Shown here: positions 47,940-56,596 of the stretch, one piece after another
How the letters are laid out: the number at the start of each line of letters is the position of its first letter
How positions within the stretch are numbered: position 1 is the first letter of the stretch
From: Silanimonas sp.
GTDB taxonomy: Bacteria; Pseudomonadota; Gammaproteobacteria; Xanthomonadales; Xanthomonadaceae
Direction: 5' to 3'
Length of the DNA stretch: 64,000 nt
Assembly (NCBI RefSeq): GCF_027531545.1
Contig: NZ_JAPZSC010000016.1
Coordinates: 248,001-312,000, forward strand
Program-made: the position numbers and the translations under genes
The notes under the pieces: model-generated
Database searches by the model: none
What the model was told of the DNA's origin: nothing
What the model saw: the letters and a program-made list of their open reading frames with translations, nothing else

Positions 47940-50828
47940 TCAGAACTCGCCACGGATGCCCAGCGCGAGATTGGTCTGGGTGAAGCCGGACTTGCCGATC
48001 ACCCGTTCCACGTAGACGAACCCGGAGCGCCCACCGGCGAACAGCACCGACAGGCCGCCGCCGATGCGGAAGAAGCTGCTGTCGATCGGCTCGCCTTCGA
48101 TGCTGAAGCGCGTGGCGCTCGGGTCGGCGAGGAAGCGGGCACCGACGCGCTGGGGGTCATCGCGGTACTCGTGCTCCCATTCGACCTGCAGGTGCGGCAT
48201 CAGGATGCCCCAGTCGCGGCTCAGCGCCGTGCTGAACTTCGTGCCGATGACGCTCGCCAGCGAGGTGTGGGTGCCGGGGAAGATCTCCAGCGCGAGGCCG
48301 CTGCCTGCGCCGCCGCCGATCACCTCGCGGCCGGCGTCGAAATCGATGCGCGAATACAACAGGCGGCCATAGGGCCCGATGTTCCAGGTGCCGGCCTGGT
48401 AGTCGCGACCCACCGTGCTGGCGACCGAGAGCAGGTCGCCGTCGAGGCGTCCGCGGGCGGTCTGGTCGATCGTGCTGGTGCCGCCCGGGCCGGTCAGCGT
48501 GTAGCGGATGCGGCGCAGGGTCTCGTAGTCGTTGCGGCCCCAGGTCAGGACAGCGTCCGTGTACCAGCTCTCGTCACGGTAGAACGTGGCATAGGCCGAG
48601 AGGCTGTATCCGTCTGCATCGACGTTGCCTTCGCCGTTGGCCAGCTCGGTGTCCTGCTTGGTGTAGCCGAGCGACGCACCGCCCACGAAACCGTCGTTGA
48701 AGCGGTAATCGACGCCGGCGGTCAGGCCGTTGATGTCGAAATCGTAGGCCGGCGTGCGACGACCGGCTTCCGACTCGCCGCGGCCGATCGTGCCGGAGAC
48801 GAAGTAGCCCCAGCGGTCGAATCCGGCACCGGCTTCGGTGGTCTCGTCGGCATTCAGCGCCTTGCCGACGAAGCTCGTCATCGGGATCGCGCCCGCCGGC
48901 GAGGCCAGTGCCAAACCGCCGAACGCGCTGCCCTGCGTGCCCGATCGCAGGGCGGCGATGCGCGCCCTCAGGTTGTCGAGCTGCGCCTGTCCGGCCTGCA
49001 GCGCGACATTCACCATCGCCAGTGTGGTGTCGGGCAGCAACTGGTCGAGGGCGTCGGCGATCTGGCCGGGATTCGCACCGGCGAAGCTCTGGCAGCGCGC
49101 GAGCAGGTCGCTCTGCTCGGCGGTGCGCTGCGCGACGGGAATGCGCGCGATGGCCGCGCAGGCGTCCTGGATCACGCCGCCGAGTTCGCGTTCCGGGCCT
49201 GTGAGGCCCGGCAGGTTCTCGAGGTTGTTCGCGGTGGCCGCCACCGTAGTGCTCAGGCCCGGCGTGGCGGGAACGCTGGCTTGGATGCTGACGACGTCGC
49301 TGCTGTTCGTGCCTAAGGTGACGACGGCACTGACGCGGCCGTCGGCCCCGGTGACCTTGGTGATCTTCGCCGTGGGGCCACCGTCGCCGGCGACCGTCGC
49401 ATCGGCGTCCACCCGGATGTCCACGACGGCGCCCTGCTCGGGCTGCCCGTTGCCACGCACCTCGATGACGATCGGGTTCGGCAGCGGCAGGCCGGGAATG
49501 CCCTGCTGGTCGCCGCCGGACACGAGGGCGAGGGTGCGCACGAAGGTGGAGGTCACCGCGAAGTCGACCGTGGCGCTGGGGTCATCGGTGCGCGTGGCGC
49601 GGACGACGATCGCCCCAGGCGTGGGGCCGAGCTGCAGGCCGGTCTGCGCGCGGCCCGCGGCGTCGGTGGCCGCGGTCGGGGACGACAGCGTGCCGTCACC
49701 GGACACGACGGTCCAGGTGATACCTATGCCCGGAGCGGCGATGCCGTTGTCGCGTGCTTCGACGACCAGTGGGTTGGGCAAGGACGTGCGCGTCGGCGCG
49801 TTCTGGTTGTTGCCGGAGACCGACACCATCGTCCGCGTCAGCGTCGAGGTCAGCGAGAACGTGGCATTGGCCGTGGGGTCATCGGTGCGGCTCACCCGCA
49901 CCACGATGGGTCCAGGCGCGGCGCCGAAACGCACCGTCGCCTGGCCTTGCCCGGCGGTGCCGGTCACGGCGTCCGCCGTCGTGATGGCGGCGTCGCCGGA
50001 CAAGACGGCCCAGTTCAGTCCCACGCCCGCCGCGGCGACGCCGTTGTCTCGGGCCTCGACGACGAGCGGGTTGGAGGCCGTCGTGCGGGTCGGGCCGCTC
50101 TGGTTGTTGCCGTTCACCGGGACGATCGTGCGCACCGTCGGTGGCTGCACGTTGATGGTGTAGTCGACGAAAAAGTCGGACCTGTCGATCCGGCTGGCCG
50201 AAATGGTGGCCGTACCGGTGCCCTGCCCGAAGGTGGCGATCACGCTGGCGTTTCCGCCCGCATCCGTGTTCGTCGAGGTGGATGACAGCGTTACCGGGCC
50301 GCTGGCGAACCATACGATCGTCGTGCTCGCTGGCGTGCCGCTGTCATCGGCCGTCACGCTCACTGTGGTGGACGAACCTTCCTCCGCATTGAAGCTGGTC
50401 GGCCCGACCGGACTGAGATTGCGGATCACCGGCACCGTCGCGGTGATGGTGTAGTTGATGATCAAGTTCGCCGGCGCCCCGAAACAGCCGGCCGTGCATT
50501 CGATACGCACTACCATCGTTCCGGCGGCAGGGCCGACGTTGATGAACGAGTTCCGCGAGCCGGGCAGGTTCGTCTCCGACGGCGGAGTGACGTTGCCTCC
50601 CGTCGTGTCGGTGACGATCGACGTCGTCGTGGTGATCGCGGTGCCGCAGCCGCCGCCACCGACCGTGTAGCCGACGCTGAGATTGTCGCCGGTGTTCGCG
50701 ATCAGCGTGGTCACGCTGTCTGGCGTGATCTCGCAGTTGATCGTCGCGAGGGCCGGCTGGGCGAGCAGCGCCAGAGCGGCAAAGGCGAACAGCCGCACGC
50801 AGCGGCCGAGCAACGCGGAACTGGTCAT
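47940..50828 (-). CDS. Ig-like repeat autotransporter / outer-membrane beta-barrel protein
   Basis: 962 residues. The signal peptide ends QPALA (about 28). A Cys-containing N-domain (about 30-125) is followed by tandem Ig-like (BIG1/invasin type) repeats of about 90-100 residues. Two repeats share NPLVVEARDNG, and a third has the variant NPIVIEVRGNG. Then comes a helical linker and a C-terminal autotransporter-type beta-barrel (about 690-962) ending in ALGIRGEF, with the terminal Phe needed for BAM insertion. It is expected at the outer membrane with repeats displayed. GGGGAG lies 7 bases before the ATG. Divergent from the caspase gene, cotranscribed with PP2C. Confidence 0.88.
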   Translation of the reverse strand: MTSSALLGRCVRLFAFAALALLAQPALATINCEITPDSVTTLIANTGDNLSVGYTVGGGGCGTAITTTTSIVTDTTGGNVTPPSETNLPGSRNSFINVGPAAGTMVVRIECTAGCFGAPANLIINYTITATVPVIRNLSPVGPTSFNAEEGSSTTVSVTADDSGTPASTTIVWFASGPVTLSSTSTNTDAGGNASVIATFGQGTGTATISASRIDRSDFFVDYTINVQPPTVRTIVPVNGNNQSGPTRTTASNPLVVEARDNGVAAAGVGLNWAVLSGDAAITTADAVTGTAGQGQATVRFGAAPGPIVVRVSRTDDPTANATFSLTSTLTRTMVSVSGNNQNAPTRTSLPNPLVVEARDNGIAAPGIGITWTVVSGDGTLSSPTAATDAAGRAQTGLQLGPTPGAIVVRATRTDDPSATVDFAVTSTFVRTLALVSGGDQQGIPGLPLPNPIVIEVRGNGQPEQGAVVDIRVDADATVAGDGGPTAKITKVTGADGRVSAVVTLGTNSSDVVSIQASVPATPGLSTTVAATANNLENLPGLTGPERELGGVIQDACAAIARIPVAQRTAEQSDLLARCQSFAGANPGQIADALDQLLPDTTLAMVNVALQAGQAQLDNLRARIAALRSGTQGSAFGGLALASPAGAIPMTSFVGKALNADETTEAGAGFDRWGYFVSGTIGRGESEAGRRTPAYDFDINGLTAGVDYRFNDGFVGGASLGYTKQDTELANGEGNVDADGYSLSAYATFYRDESWYTDAVLTWGRNDYETLRRIRYTLTGPGGTSTIDQTARGRLDGDLLSVASTVGRDYQAGTWNIGPYGRLLYSRIDFDAGREVIGGGAGSGLALEIFPGTHTSLASVIGTKFSTALSRDWGILMPHLQVEWEHEYRDDPQRVGARFLADPSATRFSIEGEPIDSSFFRIGGGLSVLFAGGRSGFVYVERVIGKSGFTQTNLALGIRGEF

Positions 50829-50876
50829 CGAAGACTCCCCGGGGGCTGGCCACGCGTCGCATTTCCCCATGCGGGT

Positions 50877-50895
50877 GTGTATACACGTGGCCACG
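50877..50895. promoter_or_regulatory. Overlapping palindromes in the autotransporter/caspase divergent region
   Basis: GTGTATACAC (50877-50886) and CGTGGCCACG (50886-50895) are perfect 10-bp palindromes that share one base. They lie midway in the 114-base region between two divergent genes. Possible operator(s); binding factor unknown. Confidence 0.4.
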
Positions 50896-50942
50896 AGTAT
50901 AGCCACGAAGCCGGCCGCGTCCGGCAACTGCCCGGAGGCCCC

Positions 50943-52940
50943 ATGGCCGGTCGTCCTGTACGTGTTTCCCGCGTCCCGACCTCGTCCCGATTCGCAGCCG
51001 CTTTCGCGGTGTTCGTCGTCTCGCTGGCGGCCGGCGCCTCCGCGCCCGTGGCGGCCCAGGACGGCCCCAGCGTCCGCAACGCCGAGGATCTCCTGGTCGT
51101 CGATTGCCTGCTGCCGGGGCAGATCCGCCAGCTCGGCCGGCAGGCCAGCTTCATGAGCGCGCGTCGGCCGATCCGCACCACGCAGGCGGATTGCGAGATC
51201 CGCGGCGGCGAGTACGTGGCCTACGACCGCGCGAACTACCAGACCGCGCTGAAGGTGTGGCTGGATGCGGCGATGGGCGGCAGTGCCGAAGCGCAGAACG
51301 CGGTCGGCGAGATCTATGCGAAAGGCCTCGGCATCGAACCCGACTTCGGCATGGCCTTCCAGTGGTTCAAGAAGGCGGCTGAGCAGGGCGACAAGCGCGC
51401 CATGATCAACCTCGGCTGGTTGTACGAGGAAGGACTTGGCGTCGAGCGCGACGCGGCGAAGGCGGTGAACCTCTATCGCCAGGGTGCCGGCATCGAGGAC
51501 GAACTGCTCTACGCGTCGGTGGTGCAGGGCGAACTCGACCAGCGCGACCAACGCATCGAGGGCCTCGAGCAGGATGTCGCGCGGGAGCAAGCCGCGGCCG
51601 AAGCCCTGCGCGCGGAAGTGTCGCGGCTACGGTCGCAGTTGGCCGAGCGACGTGCCGCCCTCGCCAGCGCGCGCGCTGAGCTTGCGGACACACGGCAGAA
51701 GCTCGAAGCGGCGAAGCAGGCTGAGGACCCGGCCCTGCAACGCCTGTTGGAAAACACCCTGGCCGAGCAGGAATCGCAGATCGGCCGCCAGCGCAACCTG
51801 ATCGCCGGGCTGGAGCGCCAGGTCGGCGCGGGCGGCGGCATGGCCGCGCGCCTCGAACTGATCGACCCGCCGCTGGTCGCCATGCGTGGCCGGCCCGCCG
51901 CGGTGGTTCGCGGCGGCCCCGGCGAACGCACGATCACGGGTCGCGTTGCTGGTGCGGGCGAGGTCAAGAGCGTCACCGTCAACGGCACCGAAGTGCCCCT
52001 GAGCGGCGCCGGAATGTTCCAGGCCAAGCTGCAGGCAGCGGAGGCGGGCACGCCGGTGCGGGTCAGCGCGACCAAGGCCGATGGTGGCGTTGCCACGCTC
52101 GAGTTCACCCTGATGACGGCCGGCGGTGGCTCGGCCATCGCCGCGGCCGAGACCACATCGCCCAACGCTGCGTTGGGCCGCTACTACGTGGTGGTCATCG
52201 GCAACGACCGCTACGGCAATCCCGATTACCCGGACCTCCGCAGCGCGGCGAAGGACGCGACAGCGGTGGCGCGGTTGCTGGAGCAGCGCTACGGCTTCGA
52301 GACGCGGCTGCTGCTGAACGCCTCGCGGCTCGAGACGCTCACCGCCCTCGATGCCCTGCGCAAGACGCTCGGCGAGAACGACAACCTGCTGATCTACTAC
52401 GCCGGCCATGGCGAGCTTTCGGATTCTGGCGAGGGCCATTGGGTGCCGGTGGATGGCCTGTCCGGCCGTTCGGAGTCGTGGATCTCGAACCGTGCGCTGA
52501 GCGAGGTGCTCGACACGTTGCCCGCCAAACGTGTGCTCGTGGTGGCCGATTCCTGCTACTCCGGCACGATGACGCGCGCGTCGGTGCCGATCGCCGATGC
52601 CAGCCTCGATGCCGCCGGTCTCGGCCGTTGGCTGCGCGAGGCCACGGCCGGGCGCTCCCGCCTCGCCCTGACCTCGGGGGGCGTCCAGCCGGTGCCGGAC
52701 ACGGGCCCCAGCGGGCACAGCTACTTCGCCCGCGCCTTCCTCAACGTGCTCGAGGACAATCGCGGCGTGCTCGAGGCGACGCGGCTGTTCCAGGACGTCT
52801 CCGCCTCGCTCGCGCTGGCGAGGCTGGATTCCAGCGTGGTTCAAGACCCCCAGTTCGCCCCGATCCGCTTCGCCGGCCACCAGAGCGGCACCTTCGTCCT
52901 GCAGGCGCAGGGCGCGGGTGCTTCGGCGGGTGGGCGCTGA
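50943..52940 (+). CDS. Exported caspase-family (C14) protein with Sel1 repeats and coiled coil
   Basis: 665 residues. The signal peptide ends about residue 39 (PVAAQ). Sel1-like repeats (about 100-180: AQNAVGEIYAKGLGI, AMINLGWLYEEGLGV) are followed by a long coiled coil (about 193-295), a short beta-rich Ig-like segment (about 325-390) and a caspase/metacaspase domain (about 410-640) with His489 in YYAGHGE and Cys538 in VADSCYSG. Both catalytic residues are present. The target is unknown. GGAGG precedes the ATG at 50943. It is divergent from the autotransporter and near the kinase/phosphatase pair, so it may belong to one envelope-related system. Confidence 0.9.
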   Translation: MAGRPVRVSRVPTSSRFAAAFAVFVVSLAAGASAPVAAQDGPSVRNAEDLLVVDCLLPGQIRQLGRQASFMSARRPIRTTQADCEIRGGEYVAYDRANYQTALKVWLDAAMGGSAEAQNAVGEIYAKGLGIEPDFGMAFQWFKKAAEQGDKRAMINLGWLYEEGLGVERDAAKAVNLYRQGAGIEDELLYASVVQGELDQRDQRIEGLEQDVAREQAAAEALRAEVSRLRSQLAERRAALASARAELADTRQKLEAAKQAEDPALQRLLENTLAEQESQIGRQRNLIAGLERQVGAGGGMAARLELIDPPLVAMRGRPAAVVRGGPGERTITGRVAGAGEVKSVTVNGTEVPLSGAGMFQAKLQAAEAGTPVRVSATKADGGVATLEFTLMTAGGGSAIAAAETTSPNAALGRYYVVVIGNDRYGNPDYPDLRSAAKDATAVARLLEQRYGFETRLLLNASRLETLTALDALRKTLGENDNLLIYYAGHGELSDSGEGHWVPVDGLSGRSESWISNRALSEVLDTLPAKRVLVVADSCYSGTMTRASVPIADASLDAAGLGRWLREATAGRSRLALTSGGVQPVPDTGPSGHSYFARAFLNVLEDNRGVLEATRLFQDVSASLALARLDSSVVQDPQFAPIRFAGHQSGTFVLQAQGAGASAGGR

Positions 52941-53039
52941 GCATTGCGGCCCGTGGCTACAGGGCTGGCGCGAGGCGAGGGGAGGCTGTAAGATGCGCGG
53001 CTCGATCAGTCGCTGCACCACCGCGGCCGAGAGACCACC

Positions 53040-53130
<91 letters not shown>

Positions 53131-53136
53131 GATCAA

Positions 53137-53170
53137 GAAAGGCGCCCTTTGCGGGGCGCCTTTCGTTTTT
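53137..53170 (+). terminator. Terminator after tRNA-Ser(CGA)
   Basis: An 11-bp stem GAAAGGCGCCC / GGGCGCCTTTC with a 6-base loop, then G and five T. It ends 8 bases before the acyltransferase ATG. Confidence 0.9.
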
Positions 53171-53177
53171 CCGCGCC

Positions 53178-54362
53178 ATGAACGACCGCCGCCTGCCCGC
53201 CCTGACCGGACTCCGCGGACTCGCCGCGCTCTGGGTCCTCGTCTTCCACGCCTGGGCACTGTCGGGTGCCGCCGGGGCTGGGCTGCCCGCACCGATGACG
53301 GCACTGCTGGGCGCGGGATGGCTCGGCGTCGACGTGTTCTTCGTGCTCTCGGGGTTCCTGTTGGCCCGTGGGCTCGGGGATGAACTCGCGGATGGCGAAC
53401 GGCGCCCCGACTGGACGGCCTTCGCACTGATGCGCGTGGCGCGCATCCTTCCGGCCTACTACGCGCAATTGGCGGTATTCGCCCTGCCGGCCGCGGCCGT
53501 CGTGCTGACGCCCGCCATCGCGTGGGTGCCAGCGTCGAACGGCGAGGCGCTGGCCCATGTGCTCCTGTGGCTCAACGCCTGGCCCTGGGTGCCGGCGCAT
53601 CTGGGGCCGTGGTGGAGCCTGCCGGTCGAAGCGGGGTTCTATGCGGTCCTGCCGTTGCTCTGGTGGGCATGGGGCTCGTCGCGGCGGATGCTCGGGCTGC
53701 TGCTGGCCACGGCGCTCCTCGCGGTGGCGTGGCGCTTCGCGATGCATGACGTGGTGGGCATCGAACAGCGCATCGGTTGGTCGGAGCACCTGCCGGGCCG
53801 ACTGGTGCAGTTCGTCGCGGGCATGGCGCTGGCACGTTGGATGTCGAGTGGCGCGCGCGAAGGCCGTGGCGGCACGGCGCAGGAGTCCCTCGGAGACGGT
53901 CGGGCGCCTCTTCGGGCCGATGCCTTGGCCCTCCTGACCTTCGCCGTGCTGGTGCTGCTGCCGCAACTCGGCGGCGATCGCGCATACGTTGGAATCATCG
54001 ATGCGCGCGTCTGGACATGGTTCTGGCCCTTGCTGACCGCCGTGCCGGTCGCGGTGCTGCTCATGGCGCTGGTGCGTGCCCCGGAGGGCCGGGTCGCGCG
54101 CGTGCTGGGTAGCGCGCCTCTGGTTGCGCTGGGCACGGTCAGTTTCGGCCTCTATCTCTGGCACTACCCGGTGCAGTGGGCGCTGCGCACGGCCCTTGGC
54201 GGCTACGTCCCGCCGTCCTGGGGCCTCGCCGGCTACATCGCCGTGAGCTTGGTCGTCTCGTTGGCGGTCGCGGCACTCTCCTGGTGGGCCATCGAGCGCC
54301 CCGTCCTCGCTGCCGCCCGGCGCTGGCGGGAGCGCCGGCGCGTTAAACTGCGCGCCCCGTGA
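53178..54362 (+). CDS. Acyltransferase 3 family membrane protein (OafA/YrhL-like)
   Basis: 394 residues with about ten membrane helices. LPALTGLRGLAALWVLVFHAWAL (R-x10-H) and GWLGVDVFFVLSGFLLARGL are the family motifs, and FGLYLWHYPVQW is near the C-terminus. Such proteins O-acylate surface sugars such as LPS, O-antigen or glucans. No ribosome binding site is seen before the ATG, and a terminator lies immediately upstream, so its transcription start is unclear. The neighbouring LPS genes suggest a lipopolysaccharide substrate (inference). Confidence 0.88.
   Translation: MNDRRLPALTGLRGLAALWVLVFHAWALSGAAGAGLPAPMTALLGAGWLGVDVFFVLSGFLLARGLGDELADGERRPDWTAFALMRVARILPAYYAQLAVFALPAAAVVLTPAIAWVPASNGEALAHVLLWLNAWPWVPAHLGPWWSLPVEAGFYAVLPLLWWAWGSSRRMLGLLLATALLAVAWRFAMHDVVGIEQRIGWSEHLPGRLVQFVAGMALARWMSSGAREGRGGTAQESLGDGRAPLRADALALLTFAVLVLLPQLGGDRAYVGIIDARVWTWFWPLLTAVPVAVLLMALVRAPEGRVARVLGSAPLVALGTVSFGLYLWHYPVQWALRTALGGYVPPSWGLAGYIAVSLVVSLAVAALSWWAIERPVLAAARRWRERRRVKLRAP
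54344..54349 (+). promoter_or_regulatory. TAAACT -10 element upstream of the DUF6165 gene
   Basis: It lies inside the 3' end of the acyltransferase gene, 27 bases before the ATG at 54377, and would allow separate expression. No clear -35. Confidence 0.35.
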
Positions 54363-54376
54363 ATGGAGTACTCCCG

Positions 54377-54787
54377 ATGTCCGAGATCAGCGTGCCGGTG
54401 TCGTTCGGCGAACTGCTCGACAAGATCGCCATCCTCGAGATCAAGTCCGAGCGGATCCGCGACGAGGCGAAGCTGGTCAACATCCGCCGCGAGCTCGACG
54501 CGCTGCGCGCGACTTGGGCGGCGCATCCGGCGTCGCGGGTCGACATCGCCCCGCTCCTCGTGGCCCTGAAGGCGGTCAACGAGCGCCTGTGGGTGATCGA
54601 GGACGACATCCGCATCAAGGAGAAGGCGCAGGCCTTCGACCAGGAATTCATCCGCCTCGCCCGTGCCGTCTACTTCGAGAACGACGAGCGCGCCAAGGTG
54701 AAGAAGGACATCAACCTCGCGCTTGGCTCGACCTATGTCGAAGAGAAGAGCTACGAGGACTACAAGGTGCCCGGCGCGACGCGCTGA
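54377..54787 (+). CDS. DUF6165 family protein
   Basis: 136 residues, cytoplasmic, mostly helical and charged. It begins MSEISVPVSFGELLDKIAILEIKSERIRDEAKLVNI, which I recognise as the DUF6165 family. Function unknown. It is built around a long amphipathic helix, possibly a coiled coil (about 14-45). The ATG at 54377 has GGAG 8 bases upstream; an in-frame GTG 18 bases earlier overlaps the acyltransferase stop. It lies between an acyltransferase and a heptosyltransferase-like gene, which hints at a link to surface polysaccharide. Confidence 0.8.
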   Translation: MSEISVPVSFGELLDKIAILEIKSERIRDEAKLVNIRRELDALRATWAAHPASRVDIAPLLVALKAVNERLWVIEDDIRIKEKAQAFDQEFIRLARAVYFENDERAKVKKDINLALGSTYVEEKSYEDYKVPGATR

Positions 54788-55834
54788 TCAGGCCCCGAGG
54801 TCTGCGGCGCAGGCCTCGAAACGCCCGACGACCTCGTCCACGCCGATGAGGTCCATCACCTCCTCGAACTCGACGCGCTTGCCCCACGGCAGGCTCGCTG
54901 CGGGCTTGCGCAGGAAGCGCTCCGCGGCTTCGGCGTAGTGGTTCGGCGACCAGCGGCGGTCGGAGTACGGGCCGCTGCGCTCGGCATCGGTGCAGGCGTG
55001 CAGGGCAATGACCCGGCAGCCCATCGCGTTCGCCATGTGCACCGGCCCGGAATCGGGGCCGAGCAGGATCGAGGCGCGCCCGCAGAGCGCGAGGAAGCGC
55101 TTGAACGTGTCCTTGCCGATGAGGTCGAGGGCGCGCTCGCGTCCGGGCATGGCCGCGAGGATGGCATCGCCGACCTCGCGCTCCAGCGCGCTTGGCCCGC
55201 CACACAGCGCCACGCGCCAGCCGCGCGACAGCGCCTGGGAAGCGACAGCGGCGTAGCGCTCCGGCCGCCAGTTGCGCAGGCGATGGCTGGAGCAGGGCGA
55301 GACCAGCAGGGTGGGCGTCTCGCCGGGAAGCTGCGTCGAAGCCCAGTCGTGGGCCTCGTCCGGCACCGGAAGGCGCCATTCGACGCGGTCTTGCGGGCAT
55401 CCGAGCACTTCCGCGAACTGCCCGAAGGCATCCAGCACATGGTGGCCGCCGGGAACGATGCGCTCGTTGATGACGAGCCCGTGGCCCTCCTTGCTGCGAT
55501 ACGTGTCGTAGCCGATGCGGCGGTCCGCGCGCACCAGCGTCGACAGCACGTTCGCGCGGAAGGCGAGCTGCATCTGCAGCAGGGCATCGAATCGGCGTCC
55601 AGCGAGCGTCGCACGCAGTTGCTTCAGTCCCGGCCAGCCTGACTTTTTGTCGAAGACCACGAACTCCACGCCCTCGAGGCCCTTCAGCATCGCTGCTTCG
55701 GCCTTGCCGATGATCCAGGTGATGGCGATGTCGGGGCGATGGCGTTGCAGCGTGCGGACCACGGGTACGACATGCGTGGCATCGCCGAGCGCGGAGAGCC
55801 GCAGGATGCAGACGGAAGCGGGCGGAGAGGGCAC
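54788..55834 (-). CDS. Glycosyltransferase family 9 (heptosyltransferase-like)
   Basis: 348 residues. The N-terminus CILRLSALGDATHVVPVVRTLQ and the donor-site region SILLGPDSGPVHMANAMG at about 275-292 are hallmarks of GT9 ADP-heptose:LPS heptosyltransferases. It would add heptose to the LPS inner core. The GTG at 55834 is taken as start (MPSPPASVCILRLS); further upstream the frame runs antisense to kdkA. It is divergent from kdkA, which phosphorylates KDO of the same core. Confidence 0.88.
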   Translation of the reverse strand: MPSPPASVCILRLSALGDATHVVPVVRTLQRHRPDIAITWIIGKAEAAMLKGLEGVEFVVFDKKSGWPGLKQLRATLAGRRFDALLQMQLAFRANVLSTLVRADRRIGYDTYRSKEGHGLVINERIVPGGHHVLDAFGQFAEVLGCPQDRVEWRLPVPDEAHDWASTQLPGETPTLLVSPCSSHRLRNWRPERYAAVASQALSRGWRVALCGGPSALEREVGDAILAAMPGRERALDLIGKDTFKRFLALCGRASILLGPDSGPVHMANAMGCRVIALHACTDAERSGPYSDRRWSPNHYAEAAERFLRKPAASLPWGKRVEFEEVMDLIGVDEVVGRFEACAADLGA

Positions 55835-55848
55835 GGGAAGGGCCTTGC

Positions 55849-55854
55849 TAGACT
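55849..55854 (+). promoter_or_regulatory. TAGACT -10 element close to the kdkA start
   Basis: It ends 7 bases before the kdkA ATG (55862), and there is no Shine-Dalgarno. A candidate leaderless promoter. Confidence 0.4.
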
Positions 55855-55861
55855 GCCGCGG

Positions 55862-56596
55862 ATGATAACGTCCGCGCCCGCCAGCCACCCTGCGCTCCAG
55901 CTGCATGCCGCCACGGCATGGCGCGATCGCGCGCGGCCCGAGTGGTTCGATGTCTCGCGTTACGGTGCGAACGCGCTGCCGATCGGCGTCGGTGGCCGCG
56001 GCGACGCGTGGTACGTGGAAGGGCCGTTTGGCGCTGGCGTGCTGCGCCATTACCGCCGCGGCGGTCTGATGGCGCGGTTCAGCACGCGGCATTACCTGTG
56101 GCTCGGCGCACGTCACGCACGCTGCGTGCGGGAGGTCGAGCTGCTCGAGGCTTTGGTGGCCGCGGGCTTGCCCGTGCCTGCGCCCATCGCGGGGGGGTGG
56201 TGGCGCGAGGGCTTCTTCTATCGTGCGGCGCTGTTGATGGCGCGCGTGCCGGTCCGTGCCGACCTGATGAGCCTGGTGCACGAGGACGTCGCGAGTGCGC
56301 CGTGGGAGGCCGTGGGCGCCACCTTGGCCCGGTTCCACCGGTTCGGTGCGCACCATCCCGATCTCAATGCGCGCAACGTCCTTCAGCGGTCCGACGGCGG
56401 CATCACCCTGATCGATTGGGACCGTGGCACGTCGGGCCACGCGCCGGGGCGCTGGTGCGACGACGAGATCGCCCGGCTGGAGCGCTCGCTGTTGAAGTAC
56501 CGCCGCCACGTGACCCCTGCGCGGATCGGTGATGGCATGGCGCGATTGCGTGCGTCGTGGCGCGGGGCGATGGCTTCGGACGGAGCGGCGCGATGA
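55862..56596 (+). CDS. kdkA: 3-deoxy-D-manno-octulosonic acid (KDO) kinase
   Basis: 244 residues. The kinase-like fold has GPFGAGVLRHYRRGG near residue 56, the catalytic loop HHPDLNARNVL at about 165 and the metal-binding LIDWDRG near 185. KdkA phosphorylates O-4 of KDO in LPS, typical of Haemophilus and Xanthomonas. A longer upstream frame exists but lacks homology, so the ATG at 55862 is used. The stop overlaps the next ATG (ATGA). Confidence 0.92.
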   Translation: MITSAPASHPALQLHAATAWRDRARPEWFDVSRYGANALPIGVGGRGDAWYVEGPFGAGVLRHYRRGGLMARFSTRHYLWLGARHARCVREVELLEALVAAGLPVPAPIAGGWWREGFFYRAALLMARVPVRADLMSLVHEDVASAPWEAVGATLARFHRFGAHHPDLNARNVLQRSDGGITLIDWDRGTSGHAPGRWCDDEIARLERSLLKYRRHVTPARIGDGMARLRASWRGAMASDGAAR

